From assembly GCA_038123715.1 (NCBI GenBank), contig JAYPAN010000014.1, positions 1 through 46,913 on the forward strand: a stretch of DNA of 46,913 nt, given 5' to 3'. The notes beneath the pieces are model-generated. The model worked only from the letters and a program-made list of their open reading frames with translations, had not been told where the DNA came from and ran no database searches. This document shows, in pieces, positions 25,346 through 34,418 of this stretch (positions are counted from its first letter, which is position 1; every line of letters starts with the position of its first letter). A program made the translations under genes and the position numbers. The DNA is from JAYPAN01 sp038123715 (GTDB lineage: Bacteria; Pseudomonadota; Alphaproteobacteria; RS24).

Positions 25346-26578
25346 CTAGTCCAGCGCCGCATAGACCATTTGCTGCAATTGCGGGCGCAGGGGATAGCTT
25401 GCCGCCGGCATCATCTGGGTCATTAAAATGACAATCATATCCTCAACCGGATCAATCCAGAAAAATGTGCTGGCCATGCCGCCCCAGCTATGCACGCGCA
25501 CGGAGGATTGAACCGGCGTCTGTGACGGGTCAATCACCACGGAAAAGCCAAGCCCGAAGCCGGTGCCGCCCATATGCACTTCGGAAAAAGTCCCCATCGC
25601 GCAATCGCGCAATGTTTTGTTGTCGGGCAAATGATTGCGTGTCATCTGGTCAATGGTTTTGCGTCCCAAAATGCGCGCATCACCCAGCCTGCCGCCGCGC
25701 CGCACCATATCGGCAAATTTGTAATAATCGCCCAAGGTTGATAACAGCCCGCCGCCGCCGGACAGGAATTTGCGTCCCGGTGCATAGATTGTCCGCGCCG
25801 GACTGTCAGCCAGCTCAATTGTGCCTTTGAGCGGGTCGCGGCTGTAATTATGGGTCAGGCGGTGGCGCTTATTATCGGCAATGGTGAAGCTGGTATCCTC
25901 CATGCCAAGCGGGTCAAAAATGTTTTCCTGAAAAAACACATCCAATGTCTTGCCCGAAATAACTTCAACAATTCGACCCAGCACATCTGTGGCGACCGAA
26001 TAATTCCATGCTGTGCCGGGTGAAAAGACCAATGGCAATTCAGCCAGCTTGTCGGTCAAACCGGCCAGGTCAAAGCCTTCCGAGCGCGCGCCATTAACTT
26101 TCATATTGCGGTAAATCGCGTCAACCGGATGGGTGAACAGAAAGTCATAGGACAGGCCGGATTGATGGGTCAGCAAGTCATGAACCGTAATCATGCGTTC
26201 GGGGTCGCGCACTGTGTAGTCGCGTGCTGTGCCGCTGTCGAATACTTTGACATTTTTGAAAGCTGGCAGAAACTTGGTTATCGGGTCATGCAATTGCAAA
26301 AGCCCTTGCTCATAAAGCGTCATAATGGCGACCGAGGTAATCGGCTTGGTCATTGAATAAATCCGGAAAATGGCGGAATCATCAATCTCGAAGCCGTCAT
26401 CTTCCAGCGAGCTGCTGCCGCGATGCGACAAATGGGCGACTTTGCCGTCGCGCGCCACCAATATGCTCATGCCCGACAGGCGACCCTTATCGAGATAGCT
26501 GCGGAAAAAATCAGGCAGGCGCGCGAGGCGTTCAGCATCAAAACCGAGCTTGTCGGCATCTTCAAAAATCATTGTCAT
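25346..26578 (-). CDS. Serine hydrolase, beta-lactamase/esterase class C type
   Basis: This 410-residue protein has the class C/EstB fold. The S-x-x-K nucleophile motif is SMTK in FRIYSMTKPITSVA near residue 75, the Tyr motif is WNYSVATDVLGRIVE near 190, and the late VHSWGGMAST takes the place of the KTG box, as in EstB-type esterases. No signal peptide is visible, so a cytosolic esterase or transacylase is more likely than a lactamase. It starts 8 bases after the oligopeptidase stop and is probably in its operon. Confidence 0.9.
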   Translation of the reverse strand: MTMIFEDADKLGFDAERLARLPDFFRSYLDKGRLSGMSILVARDGKVAHLSHRGSSSLEDDGFEIDDSAIFRIYSMTKPITSVAIMTLYEQGLLQLHDPITKFLPAFKNVKVFDSGTARDYTVRDPERMITVHDLLTHQSGLSYDFLFTHPVDAIYRNMKVNGARSEGFDLAGLTDKLAELPLVFSPGTAWNYSVATDVLGRIVEVISGKTLDVFFQENIFDPLGMEDTSFTIADNKRHRLTHNYSRDPLKGTIELADSPARTIYAPGRKFLSGGGGLLSTLGDYYKFADMVRRGGRLGDARILGRKTIDQMTRNHLPDNKTLRDCAMGTFSEVHMGGTGFGLGFSVVIDPSQTPVQSSVRVHSWGGMASTFFWIDPVEDMIVILMTQMMPAASYPLRPQLQQMVYAALD

Positions 26579-26586
26579 CTCCCTTT

Positions 26587-28716
26587 TTATTCGACTTTAT
26601 CATGCGCCAGCAAAACAAAAGCATAAACCATGGCAATTTCATGCAATTGATTAAAGCGCCCTGCCTTGCCGCCATGACCGGCGCTCATTTCCGTATGTAG
26701 CAAAGTCAGCCCATCATCTTTGCGCTTTTCTCGCAGCCGCGCCACCCATTTGGCTGGCTCCCAATAGGTTACACGCGGATCGGTCAGCCCGGCCGTTGCC
26801 AGCAAATGCGGATAGCCCGTTTCGGCAATATTTTCATATGGCGCATAGCTTTCAATCAGCCGGTAATCGGCCTCGCTGGCAATCGGATTGCCCCATTCGG
26901 GCCATTCGGGCGGCGTCAGGGGCAGCGTGTCGTCCAGCATAGTCGTCAGCACATCGACAAATGGCACTTCTGCCACGGCGGCGCGAAACAGGTCGGGCGC
27001 GAGGTTCACCGTTGCCCCGACCAGCAGCCCACCGGCACTGCCGCCATGAATGGTGATATTGCCGGCTTTTGTCCAACCCTTGTCAATCAGCGCACGGGCA
27101 ACAGAAACAAAATCACGGAAACTATTGGGTTTGTTTTCGCGGCGGCCTTGCATGAACCAATTATGGCCGCGCGCCTTGCCACCGCGAATATGACCAATCG
27201 CATAAATAAAGCCTCGGTCAACAAGGCTGAGCCGTGTTGTGGAAAAACCGGCGGGAATGGTAATGCCATATGCGCCATAGCCATATTGCAAAACCGGCGC
27301 TGTGCCATCAAGCGGCGTGTCTTTGTGATAAAGCACCGATACCGGAATCTGCGCCCCGTCATGGCCTGTCGCCATAAAGCGTTCAGTGACATAATTTTGC
27401 GGGTCATGGCCGCTTGGCACATTTTGGGTTTTCCGCAACAGCCGCGCGCCTGTGGTCATGTCATAGTCGAAAATCTGCGCCGGTGTGGTCATCGAGGCAT
27501 AGGTGAAGCGCAAATTATTGGTGTCATATTCGGCCATGTCACCGAAATTCAAATCATAGGCCGCCTCGTCAAAAATGATTGGCTGCATTTGGCTGTCCTG
27601 CATGGCAATTATTTCAATGCGCGGCAGGGCGTTTTCGCGCAGCAGCACCGCTAAATGCGCGGCAAAGGGCAGGGCATCCAGCACCAGACAACCGGCGCGG
27701 TGCGGCACAAGCACCTGCCAGTCAGCCATATTGCCCGTATCGGTCGGGCAGGGCGTCGTCAGAATCTGGAAATCCTCGGCTTTTTCGTCCGGTGTGTCGG
27801 GATTGAAATTGGACACAATCACCAGCCGGTCACGCGCTGAATCATCATCGACACTATATTCAATGCCCGTGCGGCGCGGCGCGACGCAAACCGGCATGGC
27901 TTCCGGCCTGTCGGTCGGCAGCAGCCAACACTCGCCAGTCTCATGGTCATGGGCGGAAATGACAAGAAACCGACCCGACCGGCTGGTTGACAGGCCGACA
28001 AAAAAGCCGGCATCGGCTTCTTCATAAAGGCATGTGTCTTCGCTTTGGTCTGTGCCGATTTTATGGCGCATCACCCGATTGGGGCGGTGATTGTCATCAT
28101 ACAGGCCGTAAAACAGATAGCCGCCACAGGCCGACCAAGCCAAAGCGCCGGTTGTGCCGCGCAAAGTCTCGCCCGTATCGTCCCCTTCCGGTAAATCTCT
28201 GAATTTAATGGAGAAGTATTCCGAACCCTTATTGTCAAAAGACCAAGCCAGCATGCGCCCCTGCCGGTCGGCCTCATAGCCGCCCAATTTGAAAAAGGGC
28301 TGGCCTTCGGCTTCTGCATTGGCGTCTATGGCGGTCTGCATGTCATCGGCAGCCGCATCGCGCGCGCCATAGCAAATTATCGGATGTTCACCGCCTGATA
28401 TATAGCGCACCGCCCAAGCCAATGCGCCTTCATTGACCGGCACGCTGGCGTCATTTTCGGCAATGCGCCCGCGCATTTCGGCAAATAGCGTGTCCTGCAA
28501 GTCTTGTGTCGGCGCCAGTGTTTTGGCGCTATAGGCGTTTTCGGCTTCCAAATGGACGCGAATATCAGCGTCAAGAACCGACGGGTCGGTCATGACTTGC
28601 TGCCAATTATCATCGCGCAGCCACGCATAGTCATCATGGCGCAAAATCGCGTGATGTTCGGTTGAAAAAGGGCGCCGTTCCGCTTGCGGCGCGTCGGAAA
28701 GAGCCTTTATCGGCAT
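26587..28716 (-). CDS. ptrB: Oligopeptidase B (S9 family, protease II)
   Basis: This 709-residue serine peptidase cleaves short peptides after basic residues. The N-terminal beta-propeller (to about residue 420) is followed by an alpha/beta-hydrolase domain. The nucleophile Ser lies in GGSAGGLLVG, the oxyanion neighbourhood is LQYGYGAYG, and the histidine lies in MSAGHGGKAGR. No signal peptide is visible. Length and the RDDNWQ and YAWLRDDN start motif are typical of PtrB. It is 3 bases after the msrB stop on the same strand. Confidence 0.92.
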   Translation of the reverse strand: MPIKALSDAPQAERRPFSTEHHAILRHDDYAWLRDDNWQQVMTDPSVLDADIRVHLEAENAYSAKTLAPTQDLQDTLFAEMRGRIAENDASVPVNEGALAWAVRYISGGEHPIICYGARDAAADDMQTAIDANAEAEGQPFFKLGGYEADRQGRMLAWSFDNKGSEYFSIKFRDLPEGDDTGETLRGTTGALAWSACGGYLFYGLYDDNHRPNRVMRHKIGTDQSEDTCLYEEADAGFFVGLSTSRSGRFLVISAHDHETGECWLLPTDRPEAMPVCVAPRRTGIEYSVDDDSARDRLVIVSNFNPDTPDEKAEDFQILTTPCPTDTGNMADWQVLVPHRAGCLVLDALPFAAHLAVLLRENALPRIEIIAMQDSQMQPIIFDEAAYDLNFGDMAEYDTNNLRFTYASMTTPAQIFDYDMTTGARLLRKTQNVPSGHDPQNYVTERFMATGHDGAQIPVSVLYHKDTPLDGTAPVLQYGYGAYGITIPAGFSTTRLSLVDRGFIYAIGHIRGGKARGHNWFMQGRRENKPNSFRDFVSVARALIDKGWTKAGNITIHGGSAGGLLVGATVNLAPDLFRAAVAEVPFVDVLTTMLDDTLPLTPPEWPEWGNPIASEADYRLIESYAPYENIAETGYPHLLATAGLTDPRVTYWEPAKWVARLREKRKDDGLTLLHTEMSAGHGGKAGRFNQLHEIAMVYAFVLLAHDKVE

Positions 28717-28719
28717 GTT

Positions 28720-29148
28720 TCAGTCTTTATCCGCTGCTGCTTCCAGCCTGAGGGCGGTGCCATTCATGCAATAGCGCAAGCCGGTCGGCGGTGGCCCGTC
28801 GGGGAAAACATGCCCCAAATGCGCGCCGCAATTGTTGCAAACGACTTCCGTGCGCCGCAAAAATAATGAGTTATCTGCCTTTTCGGCCACGGCGTCTTGT
28901 GACACGGGCTGGAAAAAACTCGGCCAGCCCGTGCCGCTGTCATATTTGGTATCGGCGTCAAAAAGCGGCGTATCACAGCAAATGCAATGATAAATGCCGG
29001 GCGTTTTGTCGTCCCAATAGGGGCCGGAAAAAGGGCGCTCCGTGCCGGCTTCGCGGGTAACATGATATTGCTCCGGCGTCAGTTTTTCCCGCCATTCATT
29101 ATCTGTCCTGCTTTCCGGCCAGACCGTATTATCGCTTTTTCCGCCCAT
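28720..29148 (-). CDS. msrB: Peptide-methionine (R)-S-oxide reductase
   Basis: This 142-residue enzyme reduces the R-epimer of methionine sulfoxide in oxidised proteins. Zinc-binding pairs CICC and CNNCG are present, with YDSGTGWPSFF and the catalytic Cys in LRYCMNG. The start has only a weak ribosome site. It is 10 bases from the MaoC gene and 3 from ptrB, so it is embedded in an operon that is otherwise metabolic. Confidence 0.95.
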   Translation of the reverse strand: MGGKSDNTVWPESRTDNEWREKLTPEQYHVTREAGTERPFSGPYWDDKTPGIYHCICCDTPLFDADTKYDSGTGWPSFFQPVSQDAVAEKADNSLFLRRTEVVCNNCGAHLGHVFPDGPPPTGLRYCMNGTALRLEAAADKD

Positions 29149-29158
29149 ATTTCAGACC

Positions 29159-29611
29159 CTATTCAAACAGTAAAGTCAGGCTTTCAGTAACCAGTGCCGG
29201 CATATCCGAGCCTTCCACTTCAATCGAGACTTCGGAAGTGAACAAAATACCACCCGCTTTCGGCTCGGCACCGACCAGCTTGGCGCGGGCGCGCAATTTG
29301 GAATTAACCGGCACCATGCTGGTGAAGCGGGTTTTGTTGGAGCCGTAATTGATGCCGCGCGTCACGCTTTTGACGCCGGAAATCTGCCCCGACAGAACCG
29401 GCAACAAGGACAGGGTCAAAAACCCGTGTGCAATGGTCGGCATGCCCAATTCTTTCTGGGTGCGCTCGGCATCAAGGTGAATCCATTGATGGTCGCCGGT
29501 TGCCTCGGCAAACATGTTAATTCTGTCCTGGTCAACTTCCATCCAGTCACTGACCCCGATTTCCTGCCCAACTTGTGAGGCATATTCTTCCAGATTTTCA
29601 AAAACACGCAT
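29159..29611 (-). CDS. MaoC-family acyl dehydratase
   Basis: This 150-residue hot-dog fold protein has the hydratase 2 motif, with Asp and His in FAEATGDHQWIHLDAERTQKE and the following AHGFLTLSLLPVLSG. NodN-type proteins share this layout. It may hydrate enoyl-CoA in acyl-CoA turnover. A CAGGGAG ribosome site precedes the ATG. It lies 37 bases after the acyl-CoA synthetase on the same strand and opposite a crotonase gene, pointing to a shared acyl-CoA pathway. Confidence 0.9.
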   Translation of the reverse strand: MRVFENLEEYASQVGQEIGVSDWMEVDQDRINMFAEATGDHQWIHLDAERTQKELGMPTIAHGFLTLSLLPVLSGQISGVKSVTRGINYGSNKTRFTSMVPVNSKLRARAKLVGAEPKAGGILFTSEVSIEVEGSDMPALVTESLTLLFE

Positions 29612-29648
29612 TGCTATCTCCCTGTGTTAAATGAAGCCCGAACGGGCG

Positions 29649-31208
29649 CTAGACAATCTTGCTGTCACTATGTCCCCAATAACGGTCGCGGACAAGGCGT
29701 TTATACAGCTTTCCAGTGGGATGTCGCGGTAATTCCCGGTCAAAGTCAACCGAGCGCGGGCATTTAATCGCTGACAAATTGTCGCGACAAAAGGCCATGA
29801 GTTCCTCGGCTAGTTCCTCTGTCGCATCGGCCCAATTCATTGGCTGCACCACGGCTTTGACCTCTTCGCCGAAATCTTCATTGGGAACACCAATCACAGC
29901 CACATCGGCGACTTTTGGATGGGTAATCAGCAGGTTTTCAGTCTCCTGCGGATAAATGTTCACCCCGCCGGAAATAATCATAAAGGCTTTGCGGTCGGTA
30001 AGATAGAGATAGCCATCCGCGTCGAGCCGCCCGACATCGCCCAATGTTGTCCAATTTGGATGCACCGGATGGCGGCTGTCCTTGGTTTTCTGGGCGTCAT
30101 TGTAATATTCAAAAAGCGGCGCTTCAGCCGGACTTTCAAAATAAATCGTGCCGGACTCGCCTATCGGCAATTCGCTGCCATCCTCATCGCAAATATGCAA
30201 AATGCCGGACAGCGCCGTGCCGACCGAGCCTTTATGCGCCAGCCATTCTTCTGAATTGAGCTGGGTAAAGCCATTGCCTTCGCTGCCTGCGTAATACTCA
30301 TAAATCACCGGCCCCCACCAATCTATCATCTGCTCCTTGACCGGTATCGGACAGGGGGCGGCGGCGTGAATGGCAAATTTCATGCTGGACACATCATATT
30401 TCAACCGCACTTCTTCCGGCAGTTTCAACATTCGAACAAACATGGTCGGCACCCATTGGCTGTGGCTGGCCTTGTATTTTTCAATCAGCTGCAAGGCGGT
30501 TTCCGGGTCGAAATTTTCCATCACAATTGTCGTGCCGCCCAGCGAATGAACCGCCATTGTGTAGCGCAAGGGCGCGGCGTGATAAAGTGGCGCAGGGGAG
30601 AGATAGACCGTATCGTCATTTATCTGATACAGCATTCCGGCCAGCATCAGCAGATTATCGCCTTCTTCAATCGGCCCGTCCAGCAGGGCGCGGCGAATGC
30701 CCTTCGGGCGTCCGGTTGTGCCGGAGGAATACAGCATATCCATGCCGCGCGCCTCATCGGCAATCGGTTCGCTTGGTTGGGCGTCACGGGCTTGCAAATA
30801 GGGTTCATAGCCATCAGCCGTATCGCCGACCATGAACAGACCGGCCATATCATCCGGCAACAGCTCAAGCAGTTTGACCGCTTCTTCTTTCATATAATCG
30901 GAAGTGAACAGTAATTTTGCGCCGCAATCGCGGATAATATAGTCAACTTCACCGGCGGTCAGGCGCGACGAGACGGCGGTAAAGTAAAGCCCGGCGCGTT
31001 GGGCAGCCCAGCAAATCTCGAAAAAATGCACATTATTGTCCATGAAAATGGCAATGCCATCGCCTCTTTTCAGGCCACGCGCGCGTGCCAATTGGGCAAT
31101 CTGATTTGACCTTTCATTTAATTGTTTGAAAGTCACCACTTCTTGCGAGCTGGCCATAATATAGGCCGGATGGTCAGGCTTATTGGCCGCATGTATATAG
31201 GGGTGCAT
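29649..31208 (-). CDS. AMP-dependent acyl-CoA synthetase
   Basis: This 519-residue adenylate-forming ligase activates a carboxylic acid with ATP and CoA. Motifs are YSSGTTGRPKGI near residue 170, YEYYAGSEGNGFT, GDVGRLDADGYLYLTDRKAFM, and the C-terminal PTGKLYKRLVRDRY lysine motif. It belongs to the acyl-CoA synthetases of the FadD/caiC-like group; chain length is not evident. A GGGAGGA site precedes the ATG at 31208, 116 bases from the divergent enoyl-CoA hydratase. It heads the reverse-strand run maoC-msrB-ptrB. Confidence 0.92.
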   Translation of the reverse strand: MHPYIHAANKPDHPAYIMASSQEVVTFKQLNERSNQIAQLARARGLKRGDGIAIFMDNNVHFFEICWAAQRAGLYFTAVSSRLTAGEVDYIIRDCGAKLLFTSDYMKEEAVKLLELLPDDMAGLFMVGDTADGYEPYLQARDAQPSEPIADEARGMDMLYSSGTTGRPKGIRRALLDGPIEEGDNLLMLAGMLYQINDDTVYLSPAPLYHAAPLRYTMAVHSLGGTTIVMENFDPETALQLIEKYKASHSQWVPTMFVRMLKLPEEVRLKYDVSSMKFAIHAAAPCPIPVKEQMIDWWGPVIYEYYAGSEGNGFTQLNSEEWLAHKGSVGTALSGILHICDEDGSELPIGESGTIYFESPAEAPLFEYYNDAQKTKDSRHPVHPNWTTLGDVGRLDADGYLYLTDRKAFMIISGGVNIYPQETENLLITHPKVADVAVIGVPNEDFGEEVKAVVQPMNWADATEELAEELMAFCRDNLSAIKCPRSVDFDRELPRHPTGKLYKRLVRDRYWGHSDSKIV

Positions 31209-31324
31209 GTTATCATCTCCTCCCAGATAGATATTGCAGAAACTATAGAGATATGAGATTTTTCGGCAAGACGGATTCTTGCTGGCAACAGGTCAGTGTT
31301 CCAAGCCAATTCTGGGAGGAAAAA

Positions 31325-32236
31325 ATGAGCGATTTTCAACAAATCAGCACGGAAATTGACAGCAATGGGTTGATGGTCATCACGCTGGATCGCCCCGATG
31401 TGATGAATGCCTTTACCGCGCGCATGATGCATGAAATTTGTTCGGCACTTGATGAGGCCGACAGCAATGATGCGGTGCGGGCGGTGATTTTCACCGGTCA
31501 AGGCGACCGCGCCTATTGCGCCGGTGCGGATTTGTCTCAAGGCGACAAGACCTTCAATTATGAGAAGCGTCAGGACGAGGCCGGTAAAGCTAGCGTTGTC
31601 GGTGATGATGGCAAAATTGACTGGAGCAATGAGCAAGTGCGCGACAGCGGTGGCGTGTTGACATTGCGTATTTATGAATGTGTGAAGCCGGTTATTGGCG
31701 CAATTAACGGCGCAGCGGTTGGCGTTGGCGCCACCATGTTGCTGCCAATGGATATTCGCATTGCCTCGGAAAATGCCCGTTTCGGCTTTGTTTTTGCCCG
31801 TCGCGGCATTGTGCCGGAAGCCTGCTCAAGCTGGTTTCTGCCGCGCATTGTCGGCATTTCGCAGGCTTTGAAATGGTGCTATTCGGGCAATATTTTCGGC
31901 GCGGAGGAGGCGCTGGCCAGCGGGCTGGTCAATGAGGTTGTGCCACATTCCGACCTGCTTATTCGCGCCAAGCATATTGCGCTGGAAATGACGCAATTGA
32001 GCGCGCCGGTCTCGGTGGCGCTGACCCGTCAAATGCTCTGGCGTATGCTCGGTGCGGATCACCCTATGGAAGCCCATAAGGTTGACAGCAAGGCGATTTT
32101 CGGGCGCGGGCGCATGAGCGATGCCAAGGAGGGGGTCAATTCCTTCCTTGAAAAACGCGACCCTGATTTTACCGACAGTCCGAGCAAGGATATTCCGGAA
32201 TTCTACCCTTGGTGGGAAGCGCGCAAATATAGCTGA
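31325..32236 (+). CDS. Enoyl-CoA hydratase/crotonase family protein
   Basis: This 303-residue protein has the crotonase core: ITLDRPDVMNAFTARM, ARYCAGADL-like AYCAGADLSQG (oxyanion loop), INGAAVGVGATMLLPMDIRIAS and the catalytic glutamate in RRGIVPEACSSWFLPR. It carries an insertion (about residues 85-115) relative to the 260-residue classic hydratases. It may hydrate enoyl-CoA or act as an isomerase; substrate unknown. GGGAGGA precedes the ATG at 31325; a longer open frame has no ribosome site. It is divergent from the acyl-CoA synthetase. Confidence 0.9.
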   Translation: MSDFQQISTEIDSNGLMVITLDRPDVMNAFTARMMHEICSALDEADSNDAVRAVIFTGQGDRAYCAGADLSQGDKTFNYEKRQDEAGKASVVGDDGKIDWSNEQVRDSGGVLTLRIYECVKPVIGAINGAAVGVGATMLLPMDIRIASENARFGFVFARRGIVPEACSSWFLPRIVGISQALKWCYSGNIFGAEEALASGLVNEVVPHSDLLIRAKHIALEMTQLSAPVSVALTRQMLWRMLGADHPMEAHKVDSKAIFGRGRMSDAKEGVNSFLEKRDPDFTDSPSKDIPEFYPWWEARKYS

Positions 32237-32249
32237 GCCGACCAAACCG

Positions 32250-33539
32250 TCAGTCTGTAGCGTCGGTTGCGGCTATTTCGCTGGCATGGCGACCGATTTT
32301 CAGCACTGGCGTGAACAGGCACAGCCAAATCGTAAAGCCAATCATCAATAGGGCAAAAACAGCTGAAGCCTGTTGAGGGCCGAGATATTCGGCCACCAGA
32401 CCGGTTATCATCGCACCAAAGGGTGCAGCGCCCAAAAAGCCGAGATTGTAAATCGCCATCACCCGCGCGCGGGCATGGGCGGGCGCTTCCACCTGCACAA
32501 TGGTGCGGCTCATGGTCATATTCACACCGGCGGCTAATCCCCAGCCACCGGCCAATAGGCAAAAAATCCAAAAGCTCGGCGCAAAGCCTATCAGCAAAAG
32601 CATGATTGAGCCTACAAACAGTGCCAAAACCATAGCGCGCCCGCGTTTGACAATTGGCCGCAGGCGCATCATCAGCACGGTTGTGCAAATCGTCCCGCCC
32701 CAGAAAATCAGGCTCATTATGCTGATTTCAAGCTGACCGCCGTCAAATACATTCCGCACTATCAGTGGCAGGGCGACCATGAAAATGCCAATAAAAAACA
32801 TGCCGACCGACAAGGTGGACAACACTACCGGATAAAGCGTCGGAGAGTTGGCGACAATGTGAACACCTGTCCGCCAACCATGGTCGGCAATATGTTCGGG
32901 GTCTTCCTCGCTTGGCTTATGGGCAATCGGGGGCATATCGGGTAGAGCCAGCGCGCCAGCCAGCCCGACCAGCAGCGCCAGCGATTGCATGACCGGCAAA
33001 GCCCAAGGGCCAGCCAGAGGCGCCATTATGCCAGCCAGTGTAAAGCCAAGTATTTGGGCGGCAAATTGGGTAATCATCGCCTTCATGACGGCGTTTTGAA
33101 TGTCGCTATTGGTGACGCGGGGCAAAAGCGCATCGCGTGTCGGGGCAGAAAAGGCCGACAATACGCCCATTGCCACAGCAAAGACCAGCATATGCCAATA
33201 GGCCAGCGACGCCGTCCAGACCAGCCAGCCCAAAATCGCGGGCGGCATGGCGGCCAGCAAGTGAATGGTGATGAGCGACCGGCGGCCATTGGTCTGGTCA
33301 GCAATGGCTCCGGCATAAAGCAGCAGGAATAATTGCGGCAAGGACAGGGTCATTTGGGCAATCGCCAATTGCGTGGCGCTGGCACCCAGCGTGATAATTA
33401 CCAATGTCGGTATCATCACAAATTGCAGACCCATGCTGCCAAACCATGAGCCGACACCGGTCAGATAGGCCGGCATGGCACCGGGGGCGACGGTGGGCGA
33501 TATTTCCGACCGATCGGATGGATTTTCGGACTGGCTCAT
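32250..33539 (-). CDS. MFS transporter, exporter type
   Basis: This 429-residue membrane protein has twelve hydrophobic helices. The N-terminal half contains LPQLFLLLYAGAIADQTNGRRSLI, the loop 2-3 DxxxGRR motif of major facilitator exporters, and VLSAFSAPTRDALLPRVTN, typical of the MFS_3/EntS-like group that exports siderophores or drugs. Cargo unknown. The stop is only 13 bases from the convergent enoyl-CoA hydratase. A winged-helix regulator gene lies just upstream, suggesting a self-contained efflux unit. Confidence 0.9.
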   Translation of the reverse strand: MSQSENPSDRSEISPTVAPGAMPAYLTGVGSWFGSMGLQFVMIPTLVIITLGASATQLAIAQMTLSLPQLFLLLYAGAIADQTNGRRSLITIHLLAAMPPAILGWLVWTASLAYWHMLVFAVAMGVLSAFSAPTRDALLPRVTNSDIQNAVMKAMITQFAAQILGFTLAGIMAPLAGPWALPVMQSLALLVGLAGALALPDMPPIAHKPSEEDPEHIADHGWRTGVHIVANSPTLYPVVLSTLSVGMFFIGIFMVALPLIVRNVFDGGQLEISIMSLIFWGGTICTTVLMMRLRPIVKRGRAMVLALFVGSIMLLLIGFAPSFWIFCLLAGGWGLAAGVNMTMSRTIVQVEAPAHARARVMAIYNLGFLGAAPFGAMITGLVAEYLGPQQASAVFALLMIGFTIWLCLFTPVLKIGRHASEIAATDATD

Positions 33540-33603
33540 AAAACTCTCTTCTGCGCGCCACTATAAGAGTGCGGCCAAAAGAAAGCCAAGAAAAATAGTT
33601 TGC

Positions 33604-33885
33604 CTAGCCGCGCTTGCGCCCTGATTTTTTGCGTTGCGTGTCGCGCAGGCTTTGGACATGCGGCCAGAACTTGTCGGCAAACTCATTCAGCGTGTCTTTC
33701 ATTTTATCGGTCGGCTCATAGAGTTGTGACCGGCCAATGCGCTGTTTGGTCTGCAAATAGCCAAGCCTTTCAAATCGCTGCAATGAGGCGCGCACCGTGC
33801 CATAGGCGCGACCGGTGATTTCGACAATGCTTTTGGTAACTGTCGCGCGCCCCTCAGCCGCGTCAGCCAATGCCATAAACAGCAT
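33604..33885 (-). CDS. Winged-helix transcriptional regulator, likely frameshifted at its 5' end
   Basis: The 93 visible residues hold a winged-helix DNA-binding core: VTKSIVEITGRAYGTVRASLQRFERLGYL and a basic wing QRIGRSQLYEPTDK, followed by a helical KFWPHVQSL tail. A TAA at about 33905 closes the frame seven codons upstream of the first ATG. But the adjacent frame, starting at 33947 (MLSGFADLMLGDKRR), joins to HHEDWIMLFMALADAAEG if one base is supplied near 33900. That composite of about 113 residues looks like a complete MarR-type regulator. It probably controls the MFS gene 64 bases downstream. Confidence 0.65.
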   Translation of the reverse strand: MLFMALADAAEGRATVTKSIVEITGRAYGTVRASLQRFERLGYLQTKQRIGRSQLYEPTDKMKDTLNEFADKFWPHVQSLRDTQRKKSGRKRG

Positions 33886-33959
33886 AATCCAGTCTTCATG
33901 ATGCGGCGTTTATCGCCCAACATCAAATCCGCAAAGCCGGACAGCATAAGGACGCGCCC

Positions 33960-34418
33960 TTGGCGAAAGTGAATGTCGCGCAAACGCCGCTTGGCTGGTT
34001 ACGCAATCGCAAACCGGACAAGCGTTTTGGCATTAGTGAGATTGAATTCGACGCAGGGGAAAAATTGCTGAAAATCTATGACCGGTCGGGCTTTCAGGCG
34101 ATGACAGGCATTGACTGGTCGCGGCCGATTTGTGATGGCGGGCAGGGCAGCAATGGCGAGGGGGCAGATGCGGCGCTTGCCCATGCTATAGATGCGCGGC
34201 GCAAATTGCAGGCCGCACTGGATTATGTCGGCCCCGGTCTGGCCGATATGCTGGTTTCCATTTGCTGCGAAGCGCGCGGCTTGGAGGAATGCGAGAAACT
34301 GTTCGCCCTGCCGCAGCGCTCGGCCAAGCTGATGTTGAAACTCGGCCTTATGCGCCTGTCAGTGTTTTACGGACTTCAATCGGCCAGCGCCGCTTCGGCA
34401 TCATTCCGGATACGCTGA
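33960..34418 (+). CDS. DUF6456-like helix-turn-helix protein
   Basis: This 152-residue protein has the alphaproteobacterial DUF6456 pattern: the start TPLGWLRNRK, an IDWSRP segment, DARRKLQAALDYVGPGLADMLVSICCEARGLEECEKLF, then PQRSAKLMLKLGLMRLSVFYGL, a helix-turn-helix-like end. The start is a TTG at 33960 with AAGGA eight bases upstream; no better ATG is seen. Function unknown. It overlaps the convergent sufE by 43 bases and its start lies 12 bases from that of the divergent regulator. Confidence 0.7.
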   Translation: MAKVNVAQTPLGWLRNRKPDKRFGISEIEFDAGEKLLKIYDRSGFQAMTGIDWSRPICDGGQGSNGEGADAALAHAIDARRKLQAALDYVGPGLADMLVSICCEARGLEECEKLFALPQRSAKLMLKLGLMRLSVFYGLQSASAASASFRIR

